Positions 13,601-25,814 of a DNA stretch of 64,000 nt are shown piece by piece; positions within the stretch are counted from its first letter, which is position 1, and each line of letters opens with the position of its first letter. The notes beneath the pieces are model-generated. The model saw only the letters and a list, made by a program, of their open reading frames with translations, did not search any database and had not been told where the DNA came from. Source of the stretch: Bugulina stolonifera (Eukaryota; Bryozoa; Gymnolaemata; Cheilostomatida; Bugulidae); assembly GCA_935421135.1 (NCBI GenBank), contig OW285192.1, positions 14,671,001 to 14,735,000 of the forward strand, given 5' to 3'. A program made the translations under genes and the position numbers.

Positions 13601-15235
13601 ATGCTCCTTACGTGCAGGGCTGTTATATAGGCTATTGACTTTCCAGTGCAAGGAATTCCCATGATTGACGCTCTCGTAATCCTTGGAATATCTAGATAGT
13701 AAGGTACAAAGAGGGAGAAGATGACGCTAATTCTACAATAAAAAGTGCTATTAGTCCTACGTCCACGTTTGATGTTATAATTATGAATAGACAGATACTG
13801 CTGATAACAACTCAGTTATGATACAGTTCTATCAAACTTATTATCTTGTTAGATTACTGACACTAACATATAGGTTTGCAAAAAGTGACAGAGTCGTCTT
13901 CTCAAAAATTTAGTAAAGGACCGAATAGACAACTCCTAGAATATAGAGAGTAACATAATTATAAAACCTAGTTCCAGATGCATTTTATTTATTTCCTAAT
14001 ACTTGAATAACAGTCCTGTTACCATTGCTAGACGAAAATAAATTTATTTTCTTCTGACAATGATCACAGGATTGTGATTGAAATATTAAGAAACGAATAT
14101 ATAAAATGCGCTTAGAACTATTTACTATCAAAGAGAGCAGCATAAGGTAGAATAATCCACACCTACATGTGTATTGTAGTACTGACTTACGGTCCCGATG
14201 GCAAGCTGCCAAGCGTATATCCATATTTGTAAGATGAGTACAGGAGTAGTAACTCCAATAGTTGTGAGAATAGGAATGTTGTGAGTAGATAACTCTGAAA
14301 CAAGAAGAAAAACCATGTAAACATCCATTTTATTGAAACAAACTCATTGATGTCGTAGAGTGAAATGAAAAACTTTGCTATGAATAAGCTTACAGGACTG
14401 TAAGAAAGTTATGTGTAAGTATATATAATAGCCTAGGTTTATTAAGTGTTCTATATCAAATAGCCAAACATTCAGTGTCAGTGTTCATTCCATATAATAT
14501 AATTACTTTTATGCCAATTGAAAGTAATGTTTTCTAGCACTCATAACAAGCTGAACTAAATTAAGAAATTTATAATAATAGTGAACCACTGTCCTACAGT
14601 TAATTATATAGTGAGCACCAAACATGCAATTAAAAAGGTTATTATCACTTACAGCAAACTTTCTGCTACCAAACCTCTTCTCAAATTTCTTGAAGTAACA
14701 CATTAAAAACACACAGACAATAAGATACTTGGCATCAGTAAAGATGAACTTTGACACCGGCATTTTCCATATCTGCAAGAAAAATAGCATAATGAATATA
14801 AAGATCAAATGCAGCAAATATGTTTGATGTGTGCTTGATGTACATGGATTAAAACAAAAGCAAAATGCCAAAATGCTGCAGAGTAGAAAGCTATAGCTGG
14901 TAATAATACTTTACCTGGCCATTTACAAAGATGTCTTCACATGTGCAGGTGAGCAGTGGTCGATACTTTTGTAGAGGAAAAGCAAAAAGTAAATAGCTAC
15001 TTAATGAGCCACAGATAGCTGTTCGGCATATGGATGCTTTATCTGTAAAATATCACAAATACCACACTCATCATGTAATATTTCCACATAACTGTTTGAT
15101 GAGTAAACATGAGTAGTTTGCAATGCAGTAGTTTACAATGCATTACAACTAATAGAAATCAGTCGACTTACAAAAGGTACCAATCAATAATGATGGTAAT
15201 GAAGGAGAACCAGTGAAGAGATTAGCATCCATCAT
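10648..15235 (-). CDS. UBAC2: UBA domain-containing protein 2 (rhomboid-like ER membrane protein)
   Basis: Eight exons on the minus strand: 15235-15172, 15042-14915, 14772-14653, 14294-14191, 13732-13612, 12272-12225, 11607-11365, 10818-10648. All junctions keep phase and sum to 332 codons, against 344 in the human protein. Diagnostic stretches: FKKFEKRFGSRKFA (residues about 91-104; human FRIFERRYGSRKFA), LGSLPSGP, FSLFVPYYLDIPR (human FALFVPFYCSIPR) and YGATVELQR (human MGATLDIQR). Residues 292-327 form a UBA domain with the LIGWGFNRDRAVEAL signature. Several hydrophobic segments match the derlin/rhomboid-like fold; the family's usual catalytic Ser-His pair is not expected in UBAC2. In vertebrates UBAC2 works in ER-associated degradation with UBXD8 and gp78. 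Start chosen at the first of two adjacent ATGs; the second (15232) is equally possible. Single copy here, divergent to FMO1. Confidence 0.93.
12452..12473. repeat. 22-bp perfect palindrome in UBAC2 intron 5
   Basis: TACCCATAG, AATT, CTATGGGTA form a perfect 22-bp palindrome containing an EcoRI site. It lies in the long intron between exons 5 and 6. It may be the scar or core of an inverted-repeat element; no function is visible. Confidence 0.8.
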
Positions 15236-15559
15236 CAGTTTCACTCAATAAATCTACAAAATAAAAATCTGAAGTAGAGGACATCTATACCATAGTTAAT
15301 TTTGTCACAGTGCTAATTTATGAAACATATAAAGCTTCCAGCATTAAAAGTCATATGTGGACTTCTATACAGTTGTGTTCGCAATTATTTCGATAACAAG
15401 CATTATGAATACATAGTTGAATGCCAGTAATTCACAGTAAACTTTTATGGTACTAGAATAATAAAATACATATACAAAAATTATTTGTATGAAATGACCA
15501 TAATGTATAATTGTGAAAACACACCGCTGTTCCAGCATACTTTGCATGTTGTTATACCA

Positions 15560-15954
15560 TTACTATAAAATAATCATTTTAATTGATTAACATATAATAT
15601 ATTATTTACTGTAGGTCAATGTAATTATTTTATTGAACTACACTGTAACTCACTATATTGTAATTTTACAGGAGAAAGCTAAACGCATTTGAGTTGAGCC
15701 CTCCAATCGTATTCATCCTAGAGATACAAACAAAATATATTCTGAATCAGAATCGCATTCTCTGTTTAATGGTACCATTTTTATTGCTGTATATTGATTT
15801 TTTATCTAATTAATCCAGTTACATTGTTTTTGTGGACAATCATCGTATTGGGCTCTCTTCAGTGATTGTCTGCAAAAACAATGTATCTAATGAATTACTA
15901 ACAGTAAATAATATATTATATGTTAATCAATTAAAATGATTTTTTTCATAGTAA
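15560..15954. mobile_element. MITE-like element with ~52-bp inverted ends
   Basis: The outer arms (starting TTACTATAAAATAATC at the left, inverted at 15903-15954) match over about 52 bp with few mismatches. A second pair of inverted arms (ACATTGTTTTTG...CAAAAACAATGT) lies inside, so the whole element folds as a nested hairpin. No coding content. It is immediately upstream of the UBAC2 start region; target duplication not identified. Confidence 0.7.
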
Positions 15955-15956
15955 GA

Positions 15957-16098
15957 AGAAGAAGAAGAAGATTATTGCTATTATTTATTATAATAATAAT
16001 ATATTTATAAATTTGTGTAAACTTATTATAATAATAGGCTTGCATAAGTAAGTTTATATTATTATTATAATTAATAATAATAGCAATAATCTTTTTTT
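15957..16098. repeat. AT-rich hairpin element next to the MITE
   Basis: AAGATTATTGCTATTATT at about 15968 is repeated inverted near 16075-16093, with further AT-rich pairing (TTATAATAATAATATA) inside. It looks like a second, shorter hairpin element inserted directly beside the first. Confidence 0.65.
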
Positions 16099-16793
16099 CT
16101 TGCCTTGACTTTTCCTACTTTAGGCAGGATCGTCATAACAATAATAATCAACCATAATATAATAACAAACAAATAATTACAATTATATTATTTTATGAAT
16201 ATATAGATACATTTCATTACGATTACAAGGAGTTACACTGTTGGCTGTAGATCGATGCATGGTGGACTGAACTGAACCAGTAAAGAGATCGAGCAATGAG
16301 TTCAGTTTCAGTATGCTAAAGATGTGGACATAGTATTACATAAATTTATGCATATATATATCATAGTCATAGTAAACAATCATTAAAATAAATATATTTT
16401 AAAAACGAGCAGTACAAACAAATTTATAATACAAATAACCAGGATATTGATAATAAATGGTCTGAACTAGCTCCGCTATATCTAGACGTTTTCTATGCTC
16501 TAAGTACAAATATTGGTCGAGAGAAATGTCTCTTATTGGTTAGTTCGTGTTTTCTCACGCTTCTATTAGCTGCACAGGCAACTAGCCCACGCTTACTATG
16601 ATTGTAACTATAGGTTCACAAGCTATCACCTTATCGGTTTCGGGATATTCCCCATCAAAGTTGTTGAAATGTCAATGTGAATAATCACGGCGTATTCAAT
16701 ACGAAATTACTGTCAGGAATTACTAAAGCTTATTTCTGTATGCAGTGGCTTCCCTCGTCATTTTCAAAACTATATGCAATGGTATGTAAAATT

Positions 16794-16910
16794 TAAATAT
16801 AAGTATTCAAAGTCGTTGAAAGTCAAAAGTGGCGTTTTTTTTTCTTTAGTTTATGATAAACAAAGAAAATGCCACTTTTGACTTTCAACGACTTTGATTA
16901 CTTATATTTA
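16794..16910. repeat. Long hairpin about 320 bp upstream of FMO1
   Basis: Two arms of about 50 bp (core TCAAAGTCGTTGAAAGTC then AAAAGTGGC) are inverted around a loop containing TTTATGATAAAC. Pairing is nearly perfect. It lies between the divergent UBAC2 and FMO1 genes, so a palindromic MITE or a transcribed hairpin are both possible. Confidence 0.85.
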
Positions 16911-17232
16911 TCTGCTGACAATTTTAATTTGACTCTATCACGATGATAGTCTATAATCTACTGGAATGGTGATGGATTGAGTAACAGAATACAGAATATT
17001 TGATTAGCCCAATCCTAAAACTGGTTATTTATGCTGACAAATATGTGCAGTGCAGAATACTGTTCAAATCATGTTAATCAATACAATAACGTCCTAGTTC
17101 TACTACAATTCAGAGTCGAGCAGTTGCACACAGAGTCCTAGCCTAGTCATTTGCATGACCTTCACATGCACCAGCATAGTATCTTTCTTTTATATTTCAC
17201 CTTCTCTACTAGAAGATAACGCAGTAGCAGCC

Positions 17233-20200
17233 ATGTCATCCCACCACAAGGTGGTTATCATTGGCGCTGGAGTTTCAGGTTTGGTTACTCTGAAGACACT
17301 TAGACAGTTAGGAATAGACTGCGTAGTATTTGAAGCTAACAGCTACCATGGAGGACTGTGGCACTACAATCAACACACTTATGGGGTCATGGATTTCACC
17401 TACATGTAAGTTACATATATATGAAATGGACAGTTCACAGTTTCCATCGCTAACATTTCCTAGTACATAGATATGTAACTAATGCTAGACCTTTATTATA
17501 TTATAGAAATGTGTCCAGATATAACTATGCTTTCTCAGACTATCCATTCCCTGACAATGGTACAGAGTTTGCTCATCACACACAGATCTCTGACTATATT
17601 GACAGTTATGTAGATCATTTCAACCTCTCTGATCATATTCAGTATAAGACCAGAGTCACACAAGCTTCCAAATCAGGTAAAAACAATCTGAACAAATTAT
17701 TCCAATTTACCTAAAATGTTGTAGCTATCATGGGTCTAAGTTTCTTTGATATGTAGAGACTAAATTATTGCAATAAATGCCATACACCTGAATAGAGTTG
17801 AAAAATATAGTACATATTTGTCGCAGTCAATGCTAAATAAGCAAAGTATAATACAATGCTGTTAATAATAGTGCTGTTTGCTATAATATTTAGTAGTTCA
17901 GTAGGGACTCCCGTTCACAATAGGCGTTGACCGCACTAATATGCTTATTTTGCTATACGTATGCGGCCTGCTGAGGCAACCAACTACTATTCATAGAACT
18001 TTTTTGTTTACTATCTATTGAAAATGTTACTATGATCATACTGATACTCACATTTAGCCGGTGTGAAGGAACACTTTAAACACAACTGGACTGTGAAATG
18101 TGAAACTGAAAGTGAAGAATTTCTAGTTACTTGTGAATACTTGGTCATTGCTACTGGACACCATGCTAAACCAAAGATACCCTCCTTTCCAGGAGAAGAC
18201 AAGTTCACAGGTACCTACTCTAAACATAATATCGTTCCATGTTGTGGAGTTTAATAAATGCATTTCTTTCATAATCACAATCAATTTTTCATAACCTTAG
18301 TGCTTGCCGAGTTTATAAATGTGTTCATGTGAAAATATGATGTATCTTCTATAAATCGCATTCATTAGTATTTTGAAGTTGCCTGCTCTTATGTCTCTAT
18401 TAAATAATTGTTTTGTTGCATAATAAACTGTTGGCTGAACACTACCATAATCATGTTCCAGGAGAGATTATTCACAGTGTGAAATACAAAGATGTCTCAC
18501 TCAGTGGTTATGAAGGAAAGAATGTTGTACTCATTGGTATTGGTAACAGCAGTGTAGATATCGCTGACAATCTAGTTAGCAAAGGCAGGTCAGCTATTAA
18601 AATTATTTTAAATTTTATCCGTACAGTGAATAACAGTGATTTCAGTTACTGGATCATGATACTAATATCATTATGAGATTCAAATAATAATTCCATAGCC
18701 TCATGCGTTCCTGTCCTAAATATATAATACAACTTTCAGTGCTCTGTTCAAGAGATTTATTTGGAATTCTGACATGCTGAATAATAAATATACACAATAA
18801 CAGGTGTCCCAAGGTGCACATTTCTACTAGAACTGGAGCCTGGGTGTTTCCTAATTATTTCTTTGGAAGTCCAAGTGATGTGATCTTCAACAGAGCACAG
18901 ATGCTTGCACCACCAAATGTAGCAAACTTAATGATGAAGGGTTTGATAATGCTCTTCACAGGGCACCCCACCAGGTAACACGTCTTTCAACCTACAAATG
19001 ATACCTAAAATTATTGCTGTCTTAAACCACTGCTGTCGCACCATTCAATATTTGCAAATAATATTGTTCATATTACTTCATTAAGATTGATGTGCTGTTT
19101 GTCTTTGTAAACCTAGTGGCAGCCAGGATAAACACATTTGAATGTTGGCTATTATGACCTCCAGTCAGTATTAAGAACATAGGTAGGCTACAGCATAAAA
19201 TAGCCAAGTAATCTTACTGAGTCACTGTCATTCTATAAATAGCTCTTGAGTACAGTGATAAACAAGAAGGTTACAGGCAATGCCCGCAATGAGTTGCAGG
19301 CACTATGGCTATCTCTGTGGCACAGTTTATATTAACCGCTTGAGTGCTTCCAAAATTCCCAAAATACATACGTAGGCTACAAATTGAAGAAGAGGGTTTT
19401 CTTGGCAGCAGCTAGGTTCCCAAACACAAGCAATACATCATTCTTACTGAAATAGGATGAACAATACTATTTTGCAAATATTGAATAGTGCGACAGTAGT
19501 GGTTTAAATTTTTTCTAACAGCAACTTTATCCAGGGCAATAACCCGACACACCATATAGATGACTTTATTTGACCCAAACAAACTGAGTCAAAAAGTGCT
19601 CAATTTATGTTGAAGTCCTATAGTATGCTTTTATATGCTGTACTGTCTTGGTACAGAGTGAGTATTTCATCGAAGCTGTTATGTTACATGTTGCTTTGGT
19701 TCTTGTACTTCTTTTACACTCATGAGGTAAAACATCAACGAAAACAAAATATAATTGTGTGATGTGATATGTGATATATTGTATATGTACATGTACCTAT
19801 AGGTGGGGTCTAAATCCCAAATATGACCCTATACAGACTCACCCTACAGTCAGCCCTACACTCATCCATCACATTCAAAGAGGGTGGGTGCAAATCTCAC
19901 CTGACATCCAGGTATTTCTGCTATTAATAGTACCATGTACCATGTACCATGACATTCACTATATGTTCGTATTGTGCGTGTTTACTTTACACTCCAGTTA
20001 GTCCTAGCTGCAACACCTTCAATTTTCTCTCTTTACCAGGAAATTGGTGCAGACTATGTCCAGTTTGAAGATGGTTCTAGAGCTGAGAATGTAGAAGTTA
20101 TCATCAAATGTACGGGTTACACTATCGACCTCCCGTATCTTGATGTCGATGTGCGGGAACTCATTCTAAATGAGGAAACTAATGAACTGAAGGTAGTTAT

Positions 20201-21677
20201 ATTCACTGACATACAAATATAATTTATTTTTAAATAATATTAATTAATAAAATCTTGTGTGAAGTTTTCACCATGTTTTGGCTACTCCTATTTGTGTCAC
20301 CATATTTTGGCTACTCCTATTTGTGTCACCATAAATTATATTTTAGCTACAACTATTTGTACTTATTTATAAATAATTGTTTTCACTATTTCCCACGTGG
20401 TTTCCTCATTATATTTGTTCCCCGATGATATTCTGTATTTATCCATTACAGATGTTCCACACAGTGTTCAGCCCTGAAATTGGCCCTACACTGGCTCTTG
20501 TGGGATATGTTCAACAACTTGGTGGTTTGATAAGCATATCTGAGATACAAGCTCAATGGTTGGGTATGATTATCACAGGACAGTGTTCTCTCCCCTCTGT
20601 GTCTGAAATGAAGGAGAGAATAGCCCAGGACAAGGTAGGTCTACCTGTTGATAACCCTGTTGATACCTTCTCATAGAGAAGACAACTCTGAAAACATGTT
20701 GGAGTCTGAGTTGTAGTTATCTGCTCAACATTACCTATTTTTATCAGAATCAATCTGTCTACCTCTGTGATGATGTATCCGCTCATATCAGAAAAGGAAT
20801 CACTACTAAAAGTTTGGCATCTAAATTGTAGTTATTTACTAAGTCCTTATTTAACAAGTTAGGTCTTTTGGTGATCTGGTAGTTAGCCAAATGATGCAGC
20901 GAGACCAACAGAGCCTCGTTCTGGGTCCAAATGATATGTTATATGTTTGTCTCGGAGAAGATCAGCATGTTGGCCTTTTCAACAGCGCAGCGTCACGGAT
21001 CCCTTTAGTGATTAGTTAGTTTGAGGTGCAATGACTTCAATTAGGCTTTCCATATTTATCGAATGTTTGCTGAAGCCGACAAAGTAGCCAGTGTCAAAAC
21101 TCATGGCTTCTCATGTAGCTACACCTTATTAATAATGATTTTTAGATGATTCAGCTCTTCTATAAGAAGTCGACACGGCACACTATACAGAGAGCAGTTA
21201 CACCTTACTGTGATGAAATTTCAGAGTATTTCGGAGGAAAACCCAAGCTGAAAGACAATCTGTCAATTGCACACAGGTTGGTGTAGGCTATTTTTTCCCT
21301 AGAATTATTGCAATTTTTTGGGCATCACAGAAATAAACAAGTGATTAATTTTCTCATTTACTGATTTATCTTACAACATACCCTCATAACTTGTTAATAT
21401 GCTTGATCTATATATAACCATAACACCATGAGGTCAACTGGTTTTTATTTTATCTCATGACTGCAAACCTTGTCTTTCGCTTTGTAGGTTACTCTTTGGT
21501 AGTGGAGGTGCTGCCCAGTGGACACTGCAAGGTCCGTACTACAATCCTAAAGCTGCTGACATTGTATGTAAAGTTCCTATCCCAGCATTCAATGTGATAT
21601 CTCCTTTCGTGGCTCCAGGTCTCGCTCTATTCCTTCTTTATGTGTTGTATTTGATGCTCTCCTTGATTCTGTTTTAA
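17233..21677 (+). CDS. Flavin-containing monooxygenase, tandem copy 1
   Basis: Ten exons: 17233-17405, 17507-17676, 18058-18210, 18462-18588, 18804-18974, 19803-19911, 20040-20192, 20452-20634, 21146-21276, 21488-21677; 519 residues, normal for animal FMOs (about 530). Features in order: FAD-binding GAGVSG (11-16), YAFSDYPFP, the FMO fingerprint FxGxxxHxxxY at F164-Y174, the NADPH-binding GIGNSS (191-196), the CTGY motif (325-328; ATGY in most FMOs), and a hydrophobic C-terminal tail that would anchor it in the ER membrane. FMOs oxygenate soft nitrogen or sulphur centres using NADPH and O2. An in-frame ATG at 17155 exists, but ATG 17233 matches the two paralogues. Exons 5-9 are diverged from FMO2/FMO3 while the rest is near-identical (see findings). 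No obvious break. Confidence 0.92.
20268..20337 (+). repeat. 33-bp tandem duplication in FMO1 intron 7
   Basis: A segment with core TTTTGGCTACTCCTATTTG is present twice in tandem, about 33 bp apart, followed by a weaker third trace (TTTTAGCTACAACTATTTG). Low interest; intronic. Confidence 0.8.
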
Positions 21678-23218
21678 GACAACAAAGGAGAAGTGATCAT
21701 AGGCCAAATGTTGCTAGTGATTTATGTACATGTGTTGGCTTTAAAGAACTCAATATTTAATACTAGTCATTACAATCAGCATGAATAGTTGTTGACTATA
21801 TTGTTACAGATTATTTTGGTGTGCCATTTGATATAGTATCAACCATGCATCTAGATAATCAGCTAAAAATTGATAATCAAATTCAGTATTTTACCTTTCA
21901 GGGAGCATATAAATATTATTTTATTCTAGTATAGACTTAGAAAAAATTGTAGTGCCCTAGATGACTTTCACACATTCTGAAAGTCTCATATAGTAAATGA
22001 GATTTAGATTTCAATACCTTTAGGCTGGATATTCTATAATATCGTCAAAATAGTCAATTTTCACCAAAAGAAACTGCATGAGGTACATACAGTACTTGTT
22101 TGGTAATTAGATTGGGCACAAAAAACTAGTCAAGCTTTCACTGGGTGTCACGGTACCTGCTGATTTTAAAAAATCATCTTGCCAGATCTCCTGTTATTAT
22201 AGACAGAATGATTTAGTTTTGTATTGCTTTCCGTTCGCATGGTCCTTATATTTATATATGCAGTCAATGTTTAATATAATTACAATACAATATTCAAGTA
22301 TGCAGTTTCGAATTATTGGCTCTATTTCTTGTATAACGGTGAATGTACATGCTGGTGTTTTGGCTATGTACAAAATAATGTATTGCTAAGGGTTGTCTCT
22401 CTAGTTGGTGTACAGAAACAGTACTAATGATAGTGGTAGTAGGACTTTTGTACTCACTGAAGGCCACTATCTCAGAGAAGCCAGTAGGTCAGTAACCACT
22501 AATATCTTATCTACTGTGTTAGCCAATTGTATACATGTACATGTGCCCTTCTACTCTCACTGCTACTACAGTGCACATTGCATGCTCTCTACTTACTAAT
22601 CTGAACCCCCTTCTATCCACCACCACCAATATTTTCTGAGAACATATCTAGGTGTACAAAGGTTGAACTCTGTTTGCTCTTAGATAGTGCATATAAAAGT
22701 ACTTTTGACCTCCTTAAATTTTGGTTAGAGAGTAGGTCAGCGACCACCAGCAAGCAGACAAGGTATTTGATCTACTTATTAGCCAACTGTATAAGTGTTT
22801 GCTTTCAAAATGCAGAAGTACAATTAATATATAATATATATATATATAATATAATATATAATATTATATGCCGCAGGAACTGCCGCTCTCTCTTGTGCAC
22901 TTTGTCTGTTGATAGACAATAACATTTTTAGAACTAATTAAAGAGTAGGTCAATGACCAGTGCATAATAATCAGGTTTCTTATCAGCTGTGCTATGTACA
23001 GTAAACACTACAGCAGAACTATACAGCACACCTGGGCCTATTCTATGTTTGAGTTGTCTTCTAATTCTGATGGGCTCCACAGCTATAAGGGCAGGTATAA
23101 TATGTCTGTATGTGCATATAGCTGATTAGAGTAATTATACATTACTTTTTGTACATATTACATTGATTGACACTATATTAATACAGTTGGTACCATTCTT
23201 CAATCACCAATATACACT
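21678..23218. other. Downstream of FMO1: no gene, three degenerate repeats
   Basis: No convincing gene. AGTAGGTCAG-type segments recur at about 22485, 22733 and 22947, each followed by a related stretch containing TTAGCCAA or a decayed version. An AT dinucleotide tract lies at about 22825-22868. The piece at 23103-23225 is paralogous to 31823-31949, downstream of FMO2. Confidence 0.55.
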
Positions 23219-23226
23219 GTATAAGA

Positions 23227-24440
23227 CAGGGATGCCCAAACTTTTTGGTGGAAAGGGACAAATTCTAAAAGTGCATCAGAGCAAGGGACACTTATTTTTT
23301 GCTGCTGCATTTATTGCGATTATTAAATGGGCAATTTTATTATGATACAAAATGAGTTATTTTATAGTTATAACACGCAAATTTATTGATTTTGTTTTAA
23401 CCAAAGTATAACAGCAATAGTCATCTACTTTTGAAGTACACCAAAACAGAATAAAGTTAGAAACAGACTAGCGAATTTTGCGCCCCTATTAGCCGCGAAA
23501 TGATGGTGGAGTGACAGGGCATCACAAAATTGAGCGCAAAAGGCCCTGTTCGCTAAATATCAGGCGTGTTTAATATTTTAGGTTTGGCTCTCGATTGGCA
23601 AGCAAAATTTTAACCAGCTCCATTCTGCACTTTCGTCTGTAAACAAAAATTCCAAATTGAGTCGCTGTTATAATGTGATGTGCACACAGGAGACATATGT
23701 ATAAAAACAATTGCCAGCCTTGGCACACATGCTCAGGATAGAATTTGCGTTCATGGAGGAAACATCGCTAGTGTGTGTTGTTCAGCGGGAAAAAGCCGTC
23801 ACGCTGGCAAAATGTGGTGGAACGCAGCGAAAATATTCGCTAGTCAGATTCGGCCTTGAGCAAATTAAATGAAAATTGTAATGATTGTTCTATGAATGCT
23901 AGATGATACAACTGTGAATACAATTATTAGTGGGTGACATGGAATTGTCCTTTCTCTTGGATCATCCTCAAAGTCTATGTCCCTTTTAGTAGTTGCCTGG
24001 TATGTTTGTTAGTCAGTCTTGTCTGATTTTTGCTTTTGATATAATTACATGTAGTTCAGGTGACTGAACAAACTCTCACACAAGAATGTGCTACCAAAGA
24101 GTGTCATCAGTTTGACAGAAATTTTTAAATAATTTGGGGTACCTGCGCTTTTCCACTTTACTCTGTCTTCACCTCTTGGCACTGTGATTAGGTCAATCTG
24201 GCCATCAATTTTTTGTAGGTTTTAAGTCGTTGACAGAAATCTACTTCTGTGTCAGCTATAAATATTTTGGGATTTTCGAATGTGGAGATTTTTTGACATT
24301 GTGCAGTATTTTTGAGTGTAACTTGGGCAGTGCAATTGCTTTCACTGCTCAGCCACAAAAAGCCATTTTTGTATGTAAAATTTGAGAAGTGATGAAGGGA
24401 CACCAAAATCCATGCAAAGGGACACATTTGGGCATCCCTG
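23227..24440. mobile_element. hAT-like element with CAGGGATGCCC ends, carrying a nested insertion
   Basis: Inverted ends CAGGGATGCCCAAA (left) and TTTGGGCATCCCTG (right) are flanked by the 8-bp duplication GTATAAGA (23219-23226) / GTATAAGC (24441-24448), one mismatch. The paralogous segment near 31942-31949 runs straight through as an empty site (CACTGTATAAGTCATG), proving insertion after that duplication. About 1.2 kb with no intact transposase; an 89-codon minus-strand frame spans the right end. About 380 bp in the middle is a second inverted-repeat element. Confidence 0.85.
23466..23845. mobile_element. Nested inverted-repeat element inside the hAT-like element
   Basis: GACTAGCGAATTTTGCG at the left end matches the inverse of GCGAAAATATTCGCTAGTC at the right end. 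The interior is CpG-rich compared with its host element, and has further matching pieces (GGCGTG, CCGCG). No clear target duplication was found, so the superfamily is unknown. Confidence 0.6.
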
Positions 24441-24448
24441 GTATAAGC

Positions 24449-25814
24449 CATGCTCATTATATTCTACAATTAATAATATTCTACATACATACATACATCG
24501 TGTAGAATAATATATAATAATATGTAATGATCAAGAAAAATATTTTTTCGATGCATTATTGCAAGTTTACAACACATAATGGTGAAATAATATGTGATAT
24601 TTGATATGCTACCATGTCTAGAATCTAGACCATAGTACAAATTACATGGAATACATGTATCATGGGTGGTTTCCTGTATAATACTTGGTTTCCCAATCCT
24701 TCCAAAAATAGTGAGGTAGGTATGCTAACTGGACTATGGCAATATATTTACCATCAAACATCCATTTATAATTTTATTGCAAGAATGTTCAACAAGGATA
24801 AACATGTAGATATACTTTATGTAATCTGTAATCTGCGTCTCACTCACCCTCTATGGTACTCTCTGCCCATCCAACTCAATAATGCCCACATTTTGTGTGT
24901 GCCTTCCATCCTCCACCCTTCCTCTGCACTCCCATCTCACCCAATATTTGCACCTCACCTCCTCATAACATGTATCTGTATACTGTATACTGTATGATGT
25001 TCCCCTCAGAAGTCCGAAACTCGTATGAGTGACAGGAGCTGGGCTCTGAGTGGAAGAGCTCACCTTCCACAACAGGAGTGCATGGCCAGTGACCACTACA
25101 TCAACCTGGCACCCCAATGTGGTCACATACCCGCCAGAATCTGGCTGCTGCTTACATTATACTGCAGTGTACTGTAGTATATGCTGTAGTTACCAGTAGA
25201 TTCATCATAACATGGATAGGTGTTGTAATACATGAATAAAGAGTCTGGATTCCAGTCAACCACTAACATGACTCCAGAAGATATGCAATTACATGTACAT
25301 GTGACATAATATGTATATTGTGACATCATTTCTTAGAATATCCAATAGTACACTATTATATATCACGGTATAGGTATATAATTATGGTGTGCCTTGTACT
25401 GTATAATATACTGTAATGTACAATGTATATTGTGTATATATATAATTTTATCACTGTTATATGTTATAGGGAAGTTAGGCACGTGATGTCATAGAGATAA
25501 TGAAATATTTTGTGATAAGGAAAAAGTAGTTGGCTATCTCATAACAGTAAAAGAGTTGCAGGCATGTGCATAGCATCTAGCAGTGGGGTAAGTTTATTTA
25601 TTGCGGTGACTGTGAAGAGCTATACATTGTATTAGGAATTTGGCTTAACATTACCATATACTGTAAAGTATAGGCTCCGAACATGTGGAGACAATCTACC
25701 CCACCCCTCAGTAAATAGCTTTTCCTACTCTGTTTCTATAATATAAACCTGCTTTCATTGCCATAAAATACTGAAGGACACTTTAATTACAGTAAATAGA
25801 AGAACCTGCCAACC
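24449..25814. other. Intergenic, upstream of FMO2
   Basis: Contains an ACAT microsatellite at 24484-24499 and, at 25010-25176, an exon-like open stretch after a CTCAG acceptor (KSETRMSDRSWALSGRAHLP...), which I cannot assign. From about 25180 the sequence is the left part of the segmental duplication shared with 41607 onward. Confidence 0.5.

Noticed and set aside
17155..17232. Upstream in-frame ATG for FMO1
   Set aside because: The added 26 residues are not present in FMO2 or FMO3, and ATG 17233 aligns with their starts.
24188..24457. 89-codon minus-strand frame as a transposase piece
   Set aside because: It overlaps the terminal repeat of the hAT-like element and shows no hAT transposase motif that I can recognise.
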